64,000 nt of DNA from Leadbetterella sp035299025 (GCA_035299025.1 DATGXK010000007.1:1054001-1118000); one strand, 5' to 3'; positions 15,623 through 22,997 are shown, counted from the first letter of the stretch. A program made the numbers and translations. The notes: generated from the letters alone by a model not told the origin.

Positions 15623-15640
15623 AAGATTGGAATTTATTAA

Positions 15641-15674
15641 AAGCTGTGTGATGAGAATCATGCAGCTTTTTTTT
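15641..15674 (+). terminator. Rho-independent terminator
   Basis: Twelve-bp stem AAGCTGTGTGAT/ATCATGCAGCTT (two G-T pairs), GAGA loop, then a run of eight T. Confidence 0.8.
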
Positions 15675-15733
15675 GTATTTTAGCATCGCAATTTACGATT
15701 TACATACTTTTAGGTGGACCGCCCAACGATCTT

Positions 15734-15811
15734 ATATCGGTGAGCACGGGGCTGCAAGTGCCCCTTTTGGTCTGCCTCAGTAGAACGTAAATTGCAGTGA
15801 CTCACCGATAT
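15734..15811 (+). ncRNA. Structured leader: 11-bp stem enclosing an inner hairpin
   Basis: ATATCGGTGAG (15734-15744) pairs perfectly with CTCACCGATAT (15801-15811). The 56 enclosed bases include the hairpin GGGGC-TGCAAGT-GCCCC (15748-15764). The element lies between a terminator and the ATG at 15823, so it is either a structured 5' leader or a small RNA. It also contains AACGTAAATTGC, a string found again just before the start at 19067. Confidence 0.5.
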
Positions 15812-15822
15812 TGCGTTTTTTT

Positions 15823-16200
15823 ATGAGTGATGATGGTCCTGCCTTCGGCTCCGCTCAGGCAGCAGGTGTGCTGGTAGTTGTGAAAGATAAGGATGCTGAG
15901 ACGGCAAGCATGCCGTCTGTAGCTGTTGAGCTGCTGGATGATAATCTTGCGGCTTTTTTGTTGGCTGGTGGTGTGGATGTGAAGGGTTTGATGGCTTTGC
16001 TTAACGAGTATTTGGATTTTACAAGAGCAAAGGAGAATAGTTTTGAGCCGATGGAGGTTTTGGAGAGTTGGTATAGGAGAGATGGGATTGAGGACTTTAT
16101 TGAGCGATTGAGACATGACAGCAGAAGAGTTGGCAAGGCTGCAGATGCAGCTACAGTACGAGAAAGCCCAAAGGCTTTGGGAAAAGGGCAAGATAAGTAA
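15823..16200 (+). CDS. Hypothetical protein; possible tail/head assembly factor
   Basis: 125 residues from ATG 15823. Residues 7-13 (AFGSAQA) come from a B-type repeat (CTTCGGCTCCGCTCAGG), and residues 26-32 (ETASMPS) from a family C repeat. The middle (VELLDDNLAAFLLAGGVDVK, GLMALLNEYLDFTRAKEN) is helical and acidic. The last 86 bp overlap the next gene in another frame (+1). Short protein plus overlapping longer one recalls lambda G/GT tail chaperones, but the tape measure is 24 kb away, so this is weak. Confidence 0.5.
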   Translation: MSDDGPAFGSAQAAGVLVVVKDKDAETASMPSVAVELLDDNLAAFLLAGGVDVKGLMALLNEYLDFTRAKENSFEPMEVLESWYRRDGIEDFIERLRHDSRRVGKAADAATVRESPKALGKGQDK

Positions 16201-16894
16201 GGCTGAGCTGGATGCTTTGAAGCCGAGCCCAGCCCCCCCCGAAGCCCCCCCCGCCCCCGATCGGGGAGCTAGCCACCTAACCGTAACGACGGACCGCCCC
16301 AATGGGGGAATAGAGGAAGCTGTGATGAAGGTGTTGAAGGGGAAGGGTTTTTCAGAGGTTATGGGTGTTGAGAAGACGCTAGGCATGGCGTCTGTACGTT
16401 TGAGTGCTGAAGCGATGGCGAAGGTAGCGGAGCTGAGGCAGGCTCAGGCTGAGATTGATAAGCGGAAGGGTGAGCTTAGTAATAGTTTGGGTGATTTCCC
16501 GAAGAATGTGCCAGTGCCTGAGATATGTGATAAGATTCTGCAGCTGCGAGGCGAATGGGGTGCGATAAGTAAGCGGATTAAGGTGGTGGAGATGGGTGGG
16601 AGCGTAGCCCCCAGCCCCCTAGCCCCCAATGGGGGAATAAATTCGGATGAGGGTGCTGAAGGAGGAATTGATGAGCCACAGAGTAACTTGGCTTTGCATG
16701 AGGCGATTATTGCTTCGCTGCCTACTGATAGGTATGAACTGAAAACAAAGGAACGGAATTTGGTGGCCTTGCTGTCGAAAGATAGGGGTAAGCTGCGTGC
16801 TGCGAAGGATCCTGCGAAGAAACAAGAACTGACGGTGAAGATTCAGCAGAATGAGCTGGTGTTGCAGGCGATGAGGGAGAAGCTTAAATGTTGA
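16115..16894 (+). CDS. Helical protein with in-frame repeat insertions
   Basis: 259 residues starting with a clear helix (TAEELARLQMQLQYEKAQRL). Repeat-derived peptides interrupt the helical protein: APPEAPPAPDRG plus TVTTDRPNGG (two family A copies, about 43-66), TLGMASVR (family C, about 87-94), LRQAQAE (B-like, about 107-113) and APSPLAPNGG (family A). Between them are helical blocks and a lysine-rich C-terminal coiled coil. No family recognised. It overlaps the preceding gene by 86 bp in another frame. Position in the head module suggests a virion or assembly protein. Confidence 0.55.
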   Translation: MTAEELARLQMQLQYEKAQRLWEKGKISKAELDALKPSPAPPEAPPAPDRGASHLTVTTDRPNGGIEEAVMKVLKGKGFSEVMGVEKTLGMASVRLSAEAMAKVAELRQAQAEIDKRKGELSNSLGDFPKNVPVPEICDKILQLRGEWGAISKRIKVVEMGGSVAPSPLAPNGGINSDEGAEGGIDEPQSNLALHEAIIASLPTDRYELKTKERNLVALLSKDRGKLRAAKDPAKKQELTVKIQQNELVLQAMREKLKC

Positions 16895-17038
16895 TTAACG
16901 ATTGATTCGATTTATGATTGATTCGATTTACGATTTATTGAATTTGTCATTTTTCGAAAATTTTCGTAGAATGACTTTGATATTTGGTTTGGATTTTTTA
17001 AGTTTGGTCAATGGTTTTACAAGTTAAACTTGATTGAA

Positions 17039-17383
17039 ATGAAAAGATGGCTTTTATTGATGGTGGTGGCTATTTTGTTTGTGGGGACACAAACAACTGC
17101 TGTTGCCAGCGTGCCTACTGGACAGGATGAGGTGAAAATGAAGCAAGCGGTGAGTTCGGATGTTTTGCCAGCAATTGGCATAGACAGACTGAATATGCCT
17201 AATGCTAAGTTTTCGGGGTTGATTTGGGGTGACGTGACGACGACTGATCCTTTGGCAAATTGCCTTCATTCCTCGTGTCTGGCTGGTTACGCTTTCGAAA
17301 CTGCTGAGCCTCCTGAGGCTGACCTCTCGACTACGCTCGAGATGACACTTGATGACCCTATAGATCCTGGGAGATGGTGTTGA
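17039..17383 (+). CDS. Small exported protein
   Basis: 114 residues from ATG 17039 with a Sec signal peptide (MKRWLLLMVVAILFVGTQTT...ASV). The mature part is short, with C residues in NCLHSSCLAGY. The peptide LSTTLEMT is encoded by a family B hairpin (CTCGACTACGCTCGAG). No family recognised. Its TGA stop runs into a family A repeat and then a terminator, so it closes the transcription unit. Confidence 0.55.
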   Translation: MKRWLLLMVVAILFVGTQTTAVASVPTGQDEVKMKQAVSSDVLPAIGIDRLNMPNAKFSGLIWGDVTTTDPLANCLHSSCLAGYAFETAEPPEADLSTTLEMTLDDPIDPGRWC

Positions 17384-17407
17384 GCCCCCTAGCCCCCAGT
17401 GGGGGAA
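17381..17407 (+). repeat. Family A repeat at a stop codon
   Basis: Simple form with CCCCC-AGT-GGGGG directly after the TGA. Confidence 0.8.
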
Positions 17408-17425
17408 CTAAGGTGGAAAATTTTG

Positions 17426-17456
17426 AAGCTTCTCTGGTTGGGGAAGCTTTTTTTTT
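17426..17456 (+). terminator. Rho-independent terminator
   Basis: AAGCTTCTC pairs with GGGAAGCTT around a short loop, followed by a run of nine T. Confidence 0.75.
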
Positions 17457-17469
17457 GGGCCGTGTATTG

Positions 17470-17509
17470 AGACGCCCTTCGACAAGCTCAGGGTGAAATG
17501 CGTCTGTAC
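17470..17509 (+). repeat. Family C element with a family B hairpin as loop
   Basis: GAGACGC and GCGTCTGTAC enclose CCCTTCGACAAGCTCAGGG. The outer stem is GACGC/GCGTC. Confidence 0.8.
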
Positions 17510-17513
17510 TTGA

Positions 17514-17630
17514 ATGATAATGATGGAGATATTGCTGTGGTGTGTGTATGGATTGCTGATGTGTAGTGTGGTGCTGCAGGTTTTGATGGTGTGGTTTTTG
17601 GTGAAAGTGTTGGAAAAATTAAAGAAGTGA
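17514..17630 (+). CDS. Small membrane protein, 38 aa
   Basis: Reading frame from ATG 17514 (alternative starts 17520, 17523) to TGA 17630. It encodes one hydrophobic helix (LLWCVYGLLMCSVVLQVLMV and on) with a basic end, VLEKLKK. It is followed four bases later by the ATG at 17635, and a family C/B repeat lies just upstream. Coding status is likely because the frame is clean and coupled to the next gene, but it is too short to be certain. Function unknown. Confidence 0.5.
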   Translation: MIMMEILLWCVYGLLMCSVVLQVLMVWFLVKVLEKLKK

Positions 17631-17634
17631 GGGG

Positions 17635-17862
17635 ATGAGTGGATATTCTGGAAATTTGGCAGCTGCTAGTTTTTCGGCAGAAGAGATGGCAGGGGCAATG
17701 AAAAACCTGGGTAAAGTTTTTGGAAAAACTGTGCGATATGTAGATGATATCAATAAGTTTATAGCAGGGAATTTTGTTGGCAATAAGCTACCACGAAAGG
17801 CCAAGAAGGCGTATATAGCGAAGTATGGACGGGAGGAGTATTGTAAAAAGTATATGAGATGA
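17635..17862 (+). CDS. Hypothetical protein, 75 aa, with duplicated C-terminal peptide
   Basis: No family recognised. Begins MSGYSGNLAAASFSAEEMAG. Its last 23 residues (LPRKAKKAYIAKYGREEY then CKKYMR) are nearly the same as the end of the next gene's product, and the DNA (17786-17862 versus 18376-18452) is almost identical. The basic peptide could bind nucleic acid or a partner. It overlaps the next gene by ATGA. Confidence 0.6.
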   Translation: MSGYSGNLAAASFSAEEMAGAMKNLGKVFGKTVRYVDDINKFIAGNFVGNKLPRKAKKAYIAKYGREEYCKKYMR

Positions 17863-18452
17863 GTGGATTGGGGGATTTTGACCAGAAGAAGTTTGAACTT
17901 GCTCGGAGTGGACGAAAACTGGAAACTGCCTTGGAAATGCTTAAGACGATGGAAATGCCAGAGCCGCAGAAGAAGATTGCGATTGTGGGTGATGGGCTGA
18001 GTAAGATACATGCGGAGCATATTTGCCGTGAAATAAGCAATGCTGGCATGCAGCCGATTGTGATTTCGGTGGATTCTGTGGGTGGGCCTGATATGAGAAG
18101 AAGGGCTATGATTATGGAGATTCCTCCAGATTTTTCTTTTTTAGAGCCTACTCCAATGAGAAAAATGCAGTTGGATTTAATTGAAAAAGTTGGAGAGGCT
18201 GGGATGAGAAGGCCTATTTTTGATTTTTTGACGGAGCGACATGATGGGAATGCTTGGAAGTTTACGATGACTGCGAGGGAAGCTGCACCTGGTATTCATA
18301 GAGGATTGAATTTGGATTCAATATTTTTTGATGAGTTTTCTGAATCGAGGGTTTGGAATGATTTGAGATTTATAAAGTTACCACGAAAGGCCAAGAAGGC
18401 GTATATTGCAAAGTTTGGACGGGTGGAGTATCGTAAAAGGTTTAAGGGATGA
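17859..18452 (+). CDS. Hypothetical protein, 197 aa, with duplicated C-terminal peptide
   Basis: No named family recognised. The N-terminal 60 residues are helical (ARSGRKLETALEMLKTMEMP). Residues 40-90 contain KKIAIVGDGLSKIHAEHI and MQPIVISVDSVGGPDMRRRA, which look like an alpha/beta fold. The C-terminal 23 residues duplicate the end of the 75-aa protein upstream. Its stop overlaps the next start (ATGA). AT-richer than the head genes. Confidence 0.6.
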   Translation: MSGLGDFDQKKFELARSGRKLETALEMLKTMEMPEPQKKIAIVGDGLSKIHAEHICREISNAGMQPIVISVDSVGGPDMRRRAMIMEIPPDFSFLEPTPMRKMQLDLIEKVGEAGMRRPIFDFLTERHDGNAWKFTMTAREAAPGIHRGLNLDSIFFDEFSESRVWNDLRFIKLPRKAKKAYIAKFGRVEYRKRFKG

Positions 18453-18643
18453 GGGATTGTTTGAGTTGTATTTGGCTAATTAAAGGCGAAGGCGATAAAG
18501 TTGGTGAATGCAAAAAAGGAGAGCAAGTTTTTGTAAATAAAAGTGCTGTGCTCAGTAGGCCAGAAGATGTGGAGACTGTTTGTGTTTTGCATTCTCAAAC
18601 GAGAGAGGGATTTTTGAGAGAAATTGGAGAAGTGGGTTTTTGA
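18449..18643 (+). CDS. Small cysteine-containing protein, 64 aa
   Basis: Contains CLSC near the N-terminus (C4, C7), then C21 and C45, a possible metal-binding set. Starts in an ATGA overlap with the previous gene. No family recognised. Confidence 0.5.
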   Translation: MRDCLSCIWLIKGEGDKVGECKKGEQVFVNKSAVLSRPEDVETVCVLHSQTREGFLREIGEVGF

Positions 18644-18662
18644 ATATTTAATAGTTTAAAGT

Positions 18663-18971
18663 ATGTTTGGATTAGAAGATGAGCTTCGGAATGAGATTGA
18701 TATTTTGAAAGCTGAAAATGAACGATTGAAGGCGTGGATTAATAAAAAGCCCTCTTTAGATTTTGAAATTAAAATTGGTGTTCAGTTAATAGGATTAATA
18801 AATGTAGCTGACCAAATTGCAAATGCAAGGGTAAGGCTTTCTTTGCCTCATCAAAATAACCAGACAAAGGAAGATATAATAAATGAGTCTAAAAATTTAG
18901 AAAGCCTTGAATATCAACTTAGGGTTATAGCTAATGAGTTAAATGAAAAATTGAAATCGTTGGAAGGGTAA
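18663..18971 (+). CDS. Coiled-coil hypothetical protein, 102 aa
   Basis: Starts with a leucine-zipper-like heptad stretch (LEDELRNEIDILKAENERL). The middle is hydrophobic (IGVQLIGLINVADQIA) and the C-terminus is again helical (NLESLEYQLRVIANELNEKL). Preceded by TTTAATAGTTTAAAGT, similar to the leaders before 29353 and 29753. No family recognised. Confidence 0.55.
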   Translation: MFGLEDELRNEIDILKAENERLKAWINKKPSLDFEIKIGVQLIGLINVADQIANARVRLSLPHQNNQTKEDIINESKNLESLEYQLRVIANELNEKLKSLEG

Positions 18972-18990
18972 CTTGATTTTCTTCCAAAAA

Positions 18991-19046
18991 TATTTTGCCC
19001 TGTGTGGGCTGAGGATACGGTGCTAGTTTAGTGCCGTATTTTTTTT
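18991..19046 (+). promoter_or_regulatory. TTTTGCCCTGT motif plus hairpin with T run
   Basis: TTTTGCCCTGTGTGGG (18993-19008), then TGAG, then the hairpin ATACGGTGCT/AGTGCCGTAT (19015-19039) followed by T8. The same order (motif, TGAG, 10-bp hairpin of different sequence, T run, gene start) occurs at 24317-24372. Confidence 0.55.
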
Positions 19047-19066
19047 GGATGTAAACGTAAATTGCG

Positions 19067-19681
19067 ATGATGAATGAATTGTTTAGGACCGAGTCGGTCT
19101 GTGTGCGTGAGCTGGTACCCAGCACTAAAAACCCCCGGAAGATTAAGGCAGAGGAACGCAGGAAGCTTTGGCAAAGGCTGGAGAAGTTTGGTATGATAAG
19201 CATACCGGTGAGGGACTTTGACGGTACGCTGCTGGGAGGCAAGCAACGCTGTGAGCTGCTGATGGAGTATGGACTGGGTGACACGATGATAGACGTGAGA
19301 TGTGCGACCAGGAAGCTCAGTGAGGAAGAGCTGCGAGAGGTGATGCTGATAGAGAACAGCCATGCGGGTGAGTGGGATTTGGAGATATTGAAGCGGGAGT
19401 TTGATGAGTTTCTGGACCTAGGGGAGTTTGGGCTGATGCTGGAGGAGAGCTTGGCTGAGGTGGCGAAGATGACTACGGCTGAGGATGAGCCTGAGATGCC
19501 GATAGTGGCGAAGTTTAGCGAGAAGTATACGGCGTTTGTGATTGTATGCCGAAACGAAATAGACGAGAACCACATAGCTGAGAAGCTAGGAGTGGAAGTG
19601 AGCCAATGCTACAAGAGCAAAGCAGTGGGTATGACACACGTGGTGGATGCTAAAAACGTGATAGAGTTATGGAAGAAGTAG
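19067..19681 (+). CDS. ParB/Sulfiredoxin-like nuclease-domain protein
   Basis: 204 residues. The N-terminal ParB-type domain shows the conserved order VPSTKNPRKI (about 17-26), LLGGKQRCELLMEYG (about 55-69) and a LIENSHAGEWD-type segment (about 94-104), matching the ParB/Srx pattern N-P-R, G-x-x-R, N. In phages such proteins occur beside terminase or DNA methylase genes; many are nucleases rather than partition proteins. The C-terminal half looks like a second alpha/beta domain (AFVIVCRNEIDENHIAEKLG). It overlaps the glycosyltransferase gene by 13 bp. Confidence 0.75.
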   Translation: MMNELFRTESVCVRELVPSTKNPRKIKAEERRKLWQRLEKFGMISIPVRDFDGTLLGGKQRCELLMEYGLGDTMIDVRCATRKLSEEELREVMLIENSHAGEWDLEILKREFDEFLDLGEFGLMLEESLAEVAKMTTAEDEPEMPIVAKFSEKYTAFVIVCRNEIDENHIAEKLGVEVSQCYKSKAVGMTHVVDAKNVIELWKK

Positions 19682-20409
19682 TAAAGATAGTGATACCCAG
19701 CCACAAACGATGGGACAGGGTGAGGACAATACAGGCGGTGGACAATGCGATGATATGCGTAGAAGAGAGCCAAGAGAAGGTTTATAAGGCCTGCAACCCT
19801 GGCATAGAGGTGGTGACGCATCCTGACAGTGTGAAGGGATTGGCTAAGAAGCGAGATTGGATAGTGCGGCACTTTGGCAATGTGATGATGCTGGATGATG
19901 ATATTGACGGGCTGAAGCGTGTGTATGCCGAGAAGGGCGAGGAGACGGATGTGGATCCTGATGTGGCGTATGAGATAGTGCAGGCCACGGCAGCTGCCTG
20001 TAGAGATGCGGGTTTTTATGCGTTTGGGTTTGCGACTAGCCCGACGCCGCTGCACTATAATAGTTTTGAGCCGATAGCCTTGAAAGGGTATTTGACAGGC
20101 TGTGCTCATGGTGTGTTGGAGGGCTCGAAGCTGTGGTATAATGGTGAGATAGTGTGTAATGAGGATTACTGGATTAGCTGCCTGAATGCTTTCTACCATC
20201 GTGGGTGCTATAAAGACCAGCGGTTTTACTGGGAACAGAAGGATACGTTTGTGAACAGGGGTGGCTTGGCGGAGTTTAGGAATACGGATGCTGAAGAGGC
20301 GGATTTTAGGCTGCTGCAGAAGGTGTTTGGAAAGGAGGTGATACAGCTGAGAAAAAATGAAGGTAAGATGAAGCATGCTTTTCAGAAAAGTTTGAGGTTG
20401 CCGTTTTAG
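19669..20409 (+). CDS. Glycosyltransferase-like protein, TAGT-type candidate
   Basis: 246 residues. N-terminal IVIPSHKRWDRVRTIQAV, then SVKGLAKKRDWIVRHFGN and MMLDDDID (about residues 79-86, a DxD-type metal/sugar-nucleotide site) form a GT-A-like nucleotide-sugar-binding fold. The layout resembles the TET/JBP-associated glycosyltransferases proposed to add sugars to modified phage DNA bases. Residues such as CNEDYWISCLNAF and FYWEQKDTFVNRGGLAEF could form the acceptor side. Together with the C5-methyltransferase it suggests DNA hypermodification, but no base oxidase is seen here. Confidence 0.65.
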   Translation: MEEVVKIVIPSHKRWDRVRTIQAVDNAMICVEESQEKVYKACNPGIEVVTHPDSVKGLAKKRDWIVRHFGNVMMLDDDIDGLKRVYAEKGEETDVDPDVAYEIVQATAAACRDAGFYAFGFATSPTPLHYNSFEPIALKGYLTGCAHGVLEGSKLWYNGEIVCNEDYWISCLNAFYHRGCYKDQRFYWEQKDTFVNRGGLAEFRNTDAEEADFRLLQKVFGKEVIQLRKNEGKMKHAFQKSLRLPF

Positions 20410-20485
20410 CCCAGCCCCCCAACCCCCAAAGGGGTAGAAAGCCCCCTGCCCCCGGTGGGTGTGATTGTTTTTTAATTTTAAATTA

Positions 20486-20528
20486 AACGATGTTCTGTGG
20501 AAAACTTCATGGAGCGTCGTTTTTTTTT
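20486..20528 (+). terminator. Terminator with conserved 16-base loop, copy 1
   Basis: ACGATGTTC pairs (with G-T) with GAGCGTCGT around the loop TGTGGAAAACTTCATG, followed by T9. The loop is the same in the copy at 21185. Confidence 0.7.
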
Positions 20529-20668
20529 ATTTCATTCACAATATTGTAAAAATACAATTCGTAAAAACATAGTTTTTATAATTGTAAATGGCTTATTTAA
20601 AAACCATTAGACAGGCGGTATAAAAACTTTATTTTTATGATTTTCAGCTAGTTAAGATTTTTTTTGAA

Positions 20669-20703
20669 TTTGTTTTTTTATTTAAAAGAGCTTGTTAACT
20701 TTG
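20669..20703 (+). promoter_or_regulatory. Candidate Bacteroidota promoter
   Basis: TTTG (20669-20672), 23-bp spacer, TAACTTTG (20696-20703), giving a start site about 80 bp before the ATG at 20788. Spacing is slightly long for the consensus. Confidence 0.4.
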
Positions 20704-20787
20704 CGTAAATCGGATAGGCGTCAAACCTTTAAAATATTAGAATTATACCATAAATAGGCTAGTTAAATCAAACGATAATATTACATT

Positions 20788-21159
20788 ATGGAAGAGTTGA
20801 AAGAAATTATGAAGATTGTATTCGAGAGAAATCAAGTTTACGATGGAACTGAGCAGGTGATTGTTCGAATGGAAAAGAACGAGAACAGTGAAACGCAAAG
20901 TTTAATGTACATGAAGAAAAATCCGAAATACAGTAAGTTTAAGAAAAATAAACCTGAGCGTAAGATTGATTACCTCGACAAGTGGTTATTTAGAGTATTT
21001 AAGTATATTTTCTGTATGTTGGTTTGCCATGCAAGCACGCACACTCCTAATCCAGAAAAGATAAAACGGAGTAAATCTCAGTTTGGATTTCACTTTTTTC
21101 TTGAGGATGAATTTCGAAAAGTAAAATATGAATTTAGTACTACTGAGGAAACAAAGTAA
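20788..21159 (+). CDS. Hypothetical protein, 123 aa
   Basis: No family recognised. Basic, with a short hydrophobic segment in the middle (WLFRVFKYIFCMLVC, about 67-81), possibly a membrane or interface helix. It has its own terminator (21185-21226) and candidate promoter, AT-rich composition and no repeat insertions, which fits a separately expressed cargo gene. Confidence 0.55.
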   Translation: MEELKEIMKIVFERNQVYDGTEQVIVRMEKNENSETQSLMYMKKNPKYSKFKKNKPERKIDYLDKWLFRVFKYIFCMLVCHASTHTPNPEKIKRSKSQFGFHFFLEDEFRKVKYEFSTTEETK

Positions 21160-21184
21160 GTATAGAATTAATAAAGAAAATTAA

Positions 21185-21275
21185 ACGACGCTCTGTGGAA
21201 AACTTCATGGAGCGTCGTTTTTTTTATCCGTTTTGCTGGGAGAAATTTCTGATGTAGTTAATCAATAACAATTTA
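21185..21275 (+). repeat. Intergenic block, copy 1: terminator plus conserved 3' segment
   Basis: The hairpin ACGACGCTC/GAGCGTCGT with loop TGTGGAAAACTTCATG and T8 is followed by ATCCGTTTTGCTGGGAGAAA, then TTTCTGATGTAGTTAATCAA. The same block recurs at 22998-23081, and the hairpin alone at 20486. Confidence 0.75.
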
Positions 21276-21287
21276 ATAATCAGAGAG

Positions 21288-22025
21288 ATGAGAGTAAAAA
21301 AGAAAAACGGAAAGTTTGCGAGTAAGGCGTCGGCTATTTTTAGATTTTGCAACAGAACTGGCTTGGATGAGGCGGCCTATTATAAGTGGGCGAGTGAGTG
21401 CGGAGACAAGGCGAGCATTAATGCGAAAGACAGGAAGCTGTGTGAGAAGTACGGATTGGAAAGCATAGCTGAGCTGGTGGATTATAAGCCGATGTATTTT
21501 GATGATGACATGACTTTGAGTGCTGAGGAGCTGTCGGGGTTTGTGTTGGATAATTGCCAGAATCCTGCTGAAATGGCAGCTGCGTATTTGGAAGTGGCTA
21601 GACAATGGAAGGACTACGAAGATAAGAATGATTTTATAGAGGCGAATTTGAGCAAGTTTCCGAAGGCGAGCTTTGAAAGGTGGAGTGATAAGAATTTGAT
21701 AGGCCAGGTGAGTGGAAGCTGGTTTGACAGTAAGGGTATTCCGCTGGATGTGCAAGCAGAGGCTATGACGGAGGCGTTTTATGTTGAGATAAGTATTCAG
21801 GACATCGTGGAGCATATAACCACCTACAAACGAGGTAAGTATGTGAACACCCAAAAAACATTGGTGAGGATGTATTGGGACAAAACGGAGGAGCTTTGTG
21901 GATTTAAGGTGAATGAGAAGTATATGGAGCATTTGGCGGGTGTGTTAGTGGTGGAATCGGAAAATATTGACGAGTCGCCCCTTCGACAAGCTCAGGGTGA
22001 CATGGCGACTGTAACGGAATTCTGA
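21288..22025 (+). CDS. Hypothetical phage protein, 245 aa
   Basis: No family recognised. Basic N-terminus (MRVKKKNGKFASKASAIFRF) followed by an acidic helical body. The C-terminal 17 residues (ESPLRQAQGDMATVTEF) are encoded by a compound repeat in which family C arms GTCGCC/GGCGAC surround a B hairpin; note the outer arms changed together from GACGCC/GGCGTC. It overlaps the methylase start by one base (TGATG), so translation is likely coupled. Confidence 0.55.
   Translation: MRVKKKNGKFASKASAIFRFCNRTGLDEAAYYKWASECGDKASINAKDRKLCEKYGLESIAELVDYKPMYFDDDMTLSAEELSGFVLDNCQNPAEMAAAYLEVARQWKDYEDKNDFIEANLSKFPKASFERWSDKNLIGQVSGSWFDSKGIPLDVQAEAMTEAFYVEISIQDIVEHITTYKRGKYVNTQKTLVRMYWDKTEELCGFKVNEKYMEHLAGVLVVESENIDESPLRQAQGDMATVTEF
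21970..22016 (+). repeat. In-frame family C/B compound hairpin with altered but paired outer stem
   Basis: GTCGCC (21973) and GGCGAC (about 22005) enclose CCTTCGACAAGCTCAGG. The stem differs from the usual GACGCC/GGCGTC at the same position on both sides. Confidence 0.75.
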
Positions 22026-22783
22026 TGGGAAAGATTAAGCAGGATGTGCCCAGTGAATTGAGAGGATTCGCTGGGCTTTTTGATGAATTGACGGTGAGGC
22101 AAGGGGATTTTGGTCGTGTGTTTTCTGATTTTGTGGATTTTATGGTTGGAGGTATGCTGGTGGCTGGCGATAAGCCTTTGGCAAAGCAACTGGAGGCGAA
22201 GTATGGAAAGGAGTATGGGCATTTTAATAAGTTGGTGGCTGAGCTGATATTGGCCTACCACGCTAAGATTAGAGACGATAGCGATTGGTACGATGGGCTG
22301 GGGATTTTTTATGAAACGATAGCGAGTAGGTATAAGAGCAGCTATTTGGGGCAGTTTTTTACGCCACCAGCTATTTGTGATTTAATGGTGGGTATAACTT
22401 CGCCAGAAGGCAAACAGACGGTAAACGATAGCTGCTGTGGCAGTGGGCGGATGCTTTTGGCTGCAAAGGTGGTGAATCCATCCGGGAGGTTTTATGGAGC
22501 TGATGTGGATCCAGTTTGTGCCAAAATGACTGCGATAAATATGGGCTTGCATGGCTGCGAGGGCGAGGTGAGCTGCATGAACTCGCTGAGTATGGAGTGG
22601 CGGTTTGGCTACCATGTGAATCCATACTTTGGTTTTAAAGGGATTTTGCCTGTGCCTCATCTTGAACCTATACATGATTTTGAGTATAGTGTTTTTTACC
22701 CTCAAAAGGGTATCTGTGGGATAGATTATCCGAATGAAGAAAAAATACTGAAAGATAAACACGGGCAGTTGAGTCTGTTTTGA
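22025..22783 (+). CDS. N6-adenine-type DNA methylase, small HsdM-like
   Basis: 252 residues. GQFFTPPAICDLM (about 113-125) and the SAM motif DSCCGSGRMLLAA (about 138-150) match HsdM-type N6 methylases. The catalytic NPPY/F motif is not present in standard form; the nearest is NPYFGFKG (about 199-206). There is no obvious target-recognition domain, so it may be an orphan methylase with altered motif IV, or an inactive derivative. Such truncated N-6 methylases are common in Bacteroidota phages beside ParB-like genes. Confidence 0.75.
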   Translation: MGKIKQDVPSELRGFAGLFDELTVRQGDFGRVFSDFVDFMVGGMLVAGDKPLAKQLEAKYGKEYGHFNKLVAELILAYHAKIRDDSDWYDGLGIFYETIASRYKSSYLGQFFTPPAICDLMVGITSPEGKQTVNDSCCGSGRMLLAAKVVNPSGRFYGADVDPVCAKMTAINMGLHGCEGEVSCMNSLSMEWRFGYHVNPYFGFKGILPVPHLEPIHDFEYSVFYPQKGICGIDYPNEEKILKDKHGQLSLF

Positions 22784-22784
22784 T

Positions 22785-22988
22785 ATGGTGTTTTTGAATG
22801 TAAAAAGCTTGGATGAATTGGAAGCAGAACTCGAGAAATGCTCGAGGGAGTATTTGATTTATTGCCTTTGGCAGAATGACAGGAACGGTATTTTTAGAGA
22901 CGAGGACTCGCTGAGGGAAACTGGAAGTGTAATGACAAAGGAAGAATGTAAGGAGTTGATTATCAAAATAGTGACTGAGAATTATTAA
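22785..22988 (+). CDS. Hypothetical protein, 67 aa
   Basis: Acidic helical protein beginning MVFLNVKSLDELEAELEKCS. It starts one base after the methylase stop codon. No family recognised. Followed by the second intergenic block. Confidence 0.55.
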   Translation: MVFLNVKSLDELEAELEKCSREYLIYCLWQNDRNGIFRDEDSLRETGSVMTKEECKELIIKIVTENY

Positions 22989-22997
22989 CAAAAAAAA

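Larger units (their letters stand above)
20410..20787. other. 378-bp gene-free region
   Basis: Contains two family A copies (20410-20462), a terminator of the TGTGGAAAACTTCATG-loop type (20486-20528), and then about 250 bp of AT-rich sequence. A Bacteroidota-like promoter can be drawn (TTTG at 20669, TAACTTTG at 20696). Nothing coding is apparent. Confidence 0.55.

Noticed and set aside
9489..18452. Diversity-generating retroelement
   Set aside because: A fibre-like gene and a duplicated 77-bp segment at gene ends suggested this, but there is no reverse transcriptase and no A-specific template/variable pair.
1206..22783. Restriction-modification system
   Set aside because: Two methyltransferases are present but no restriction endonuclease or specificity subunit is recognisable near either; they are treated as orphan phage enzymes.
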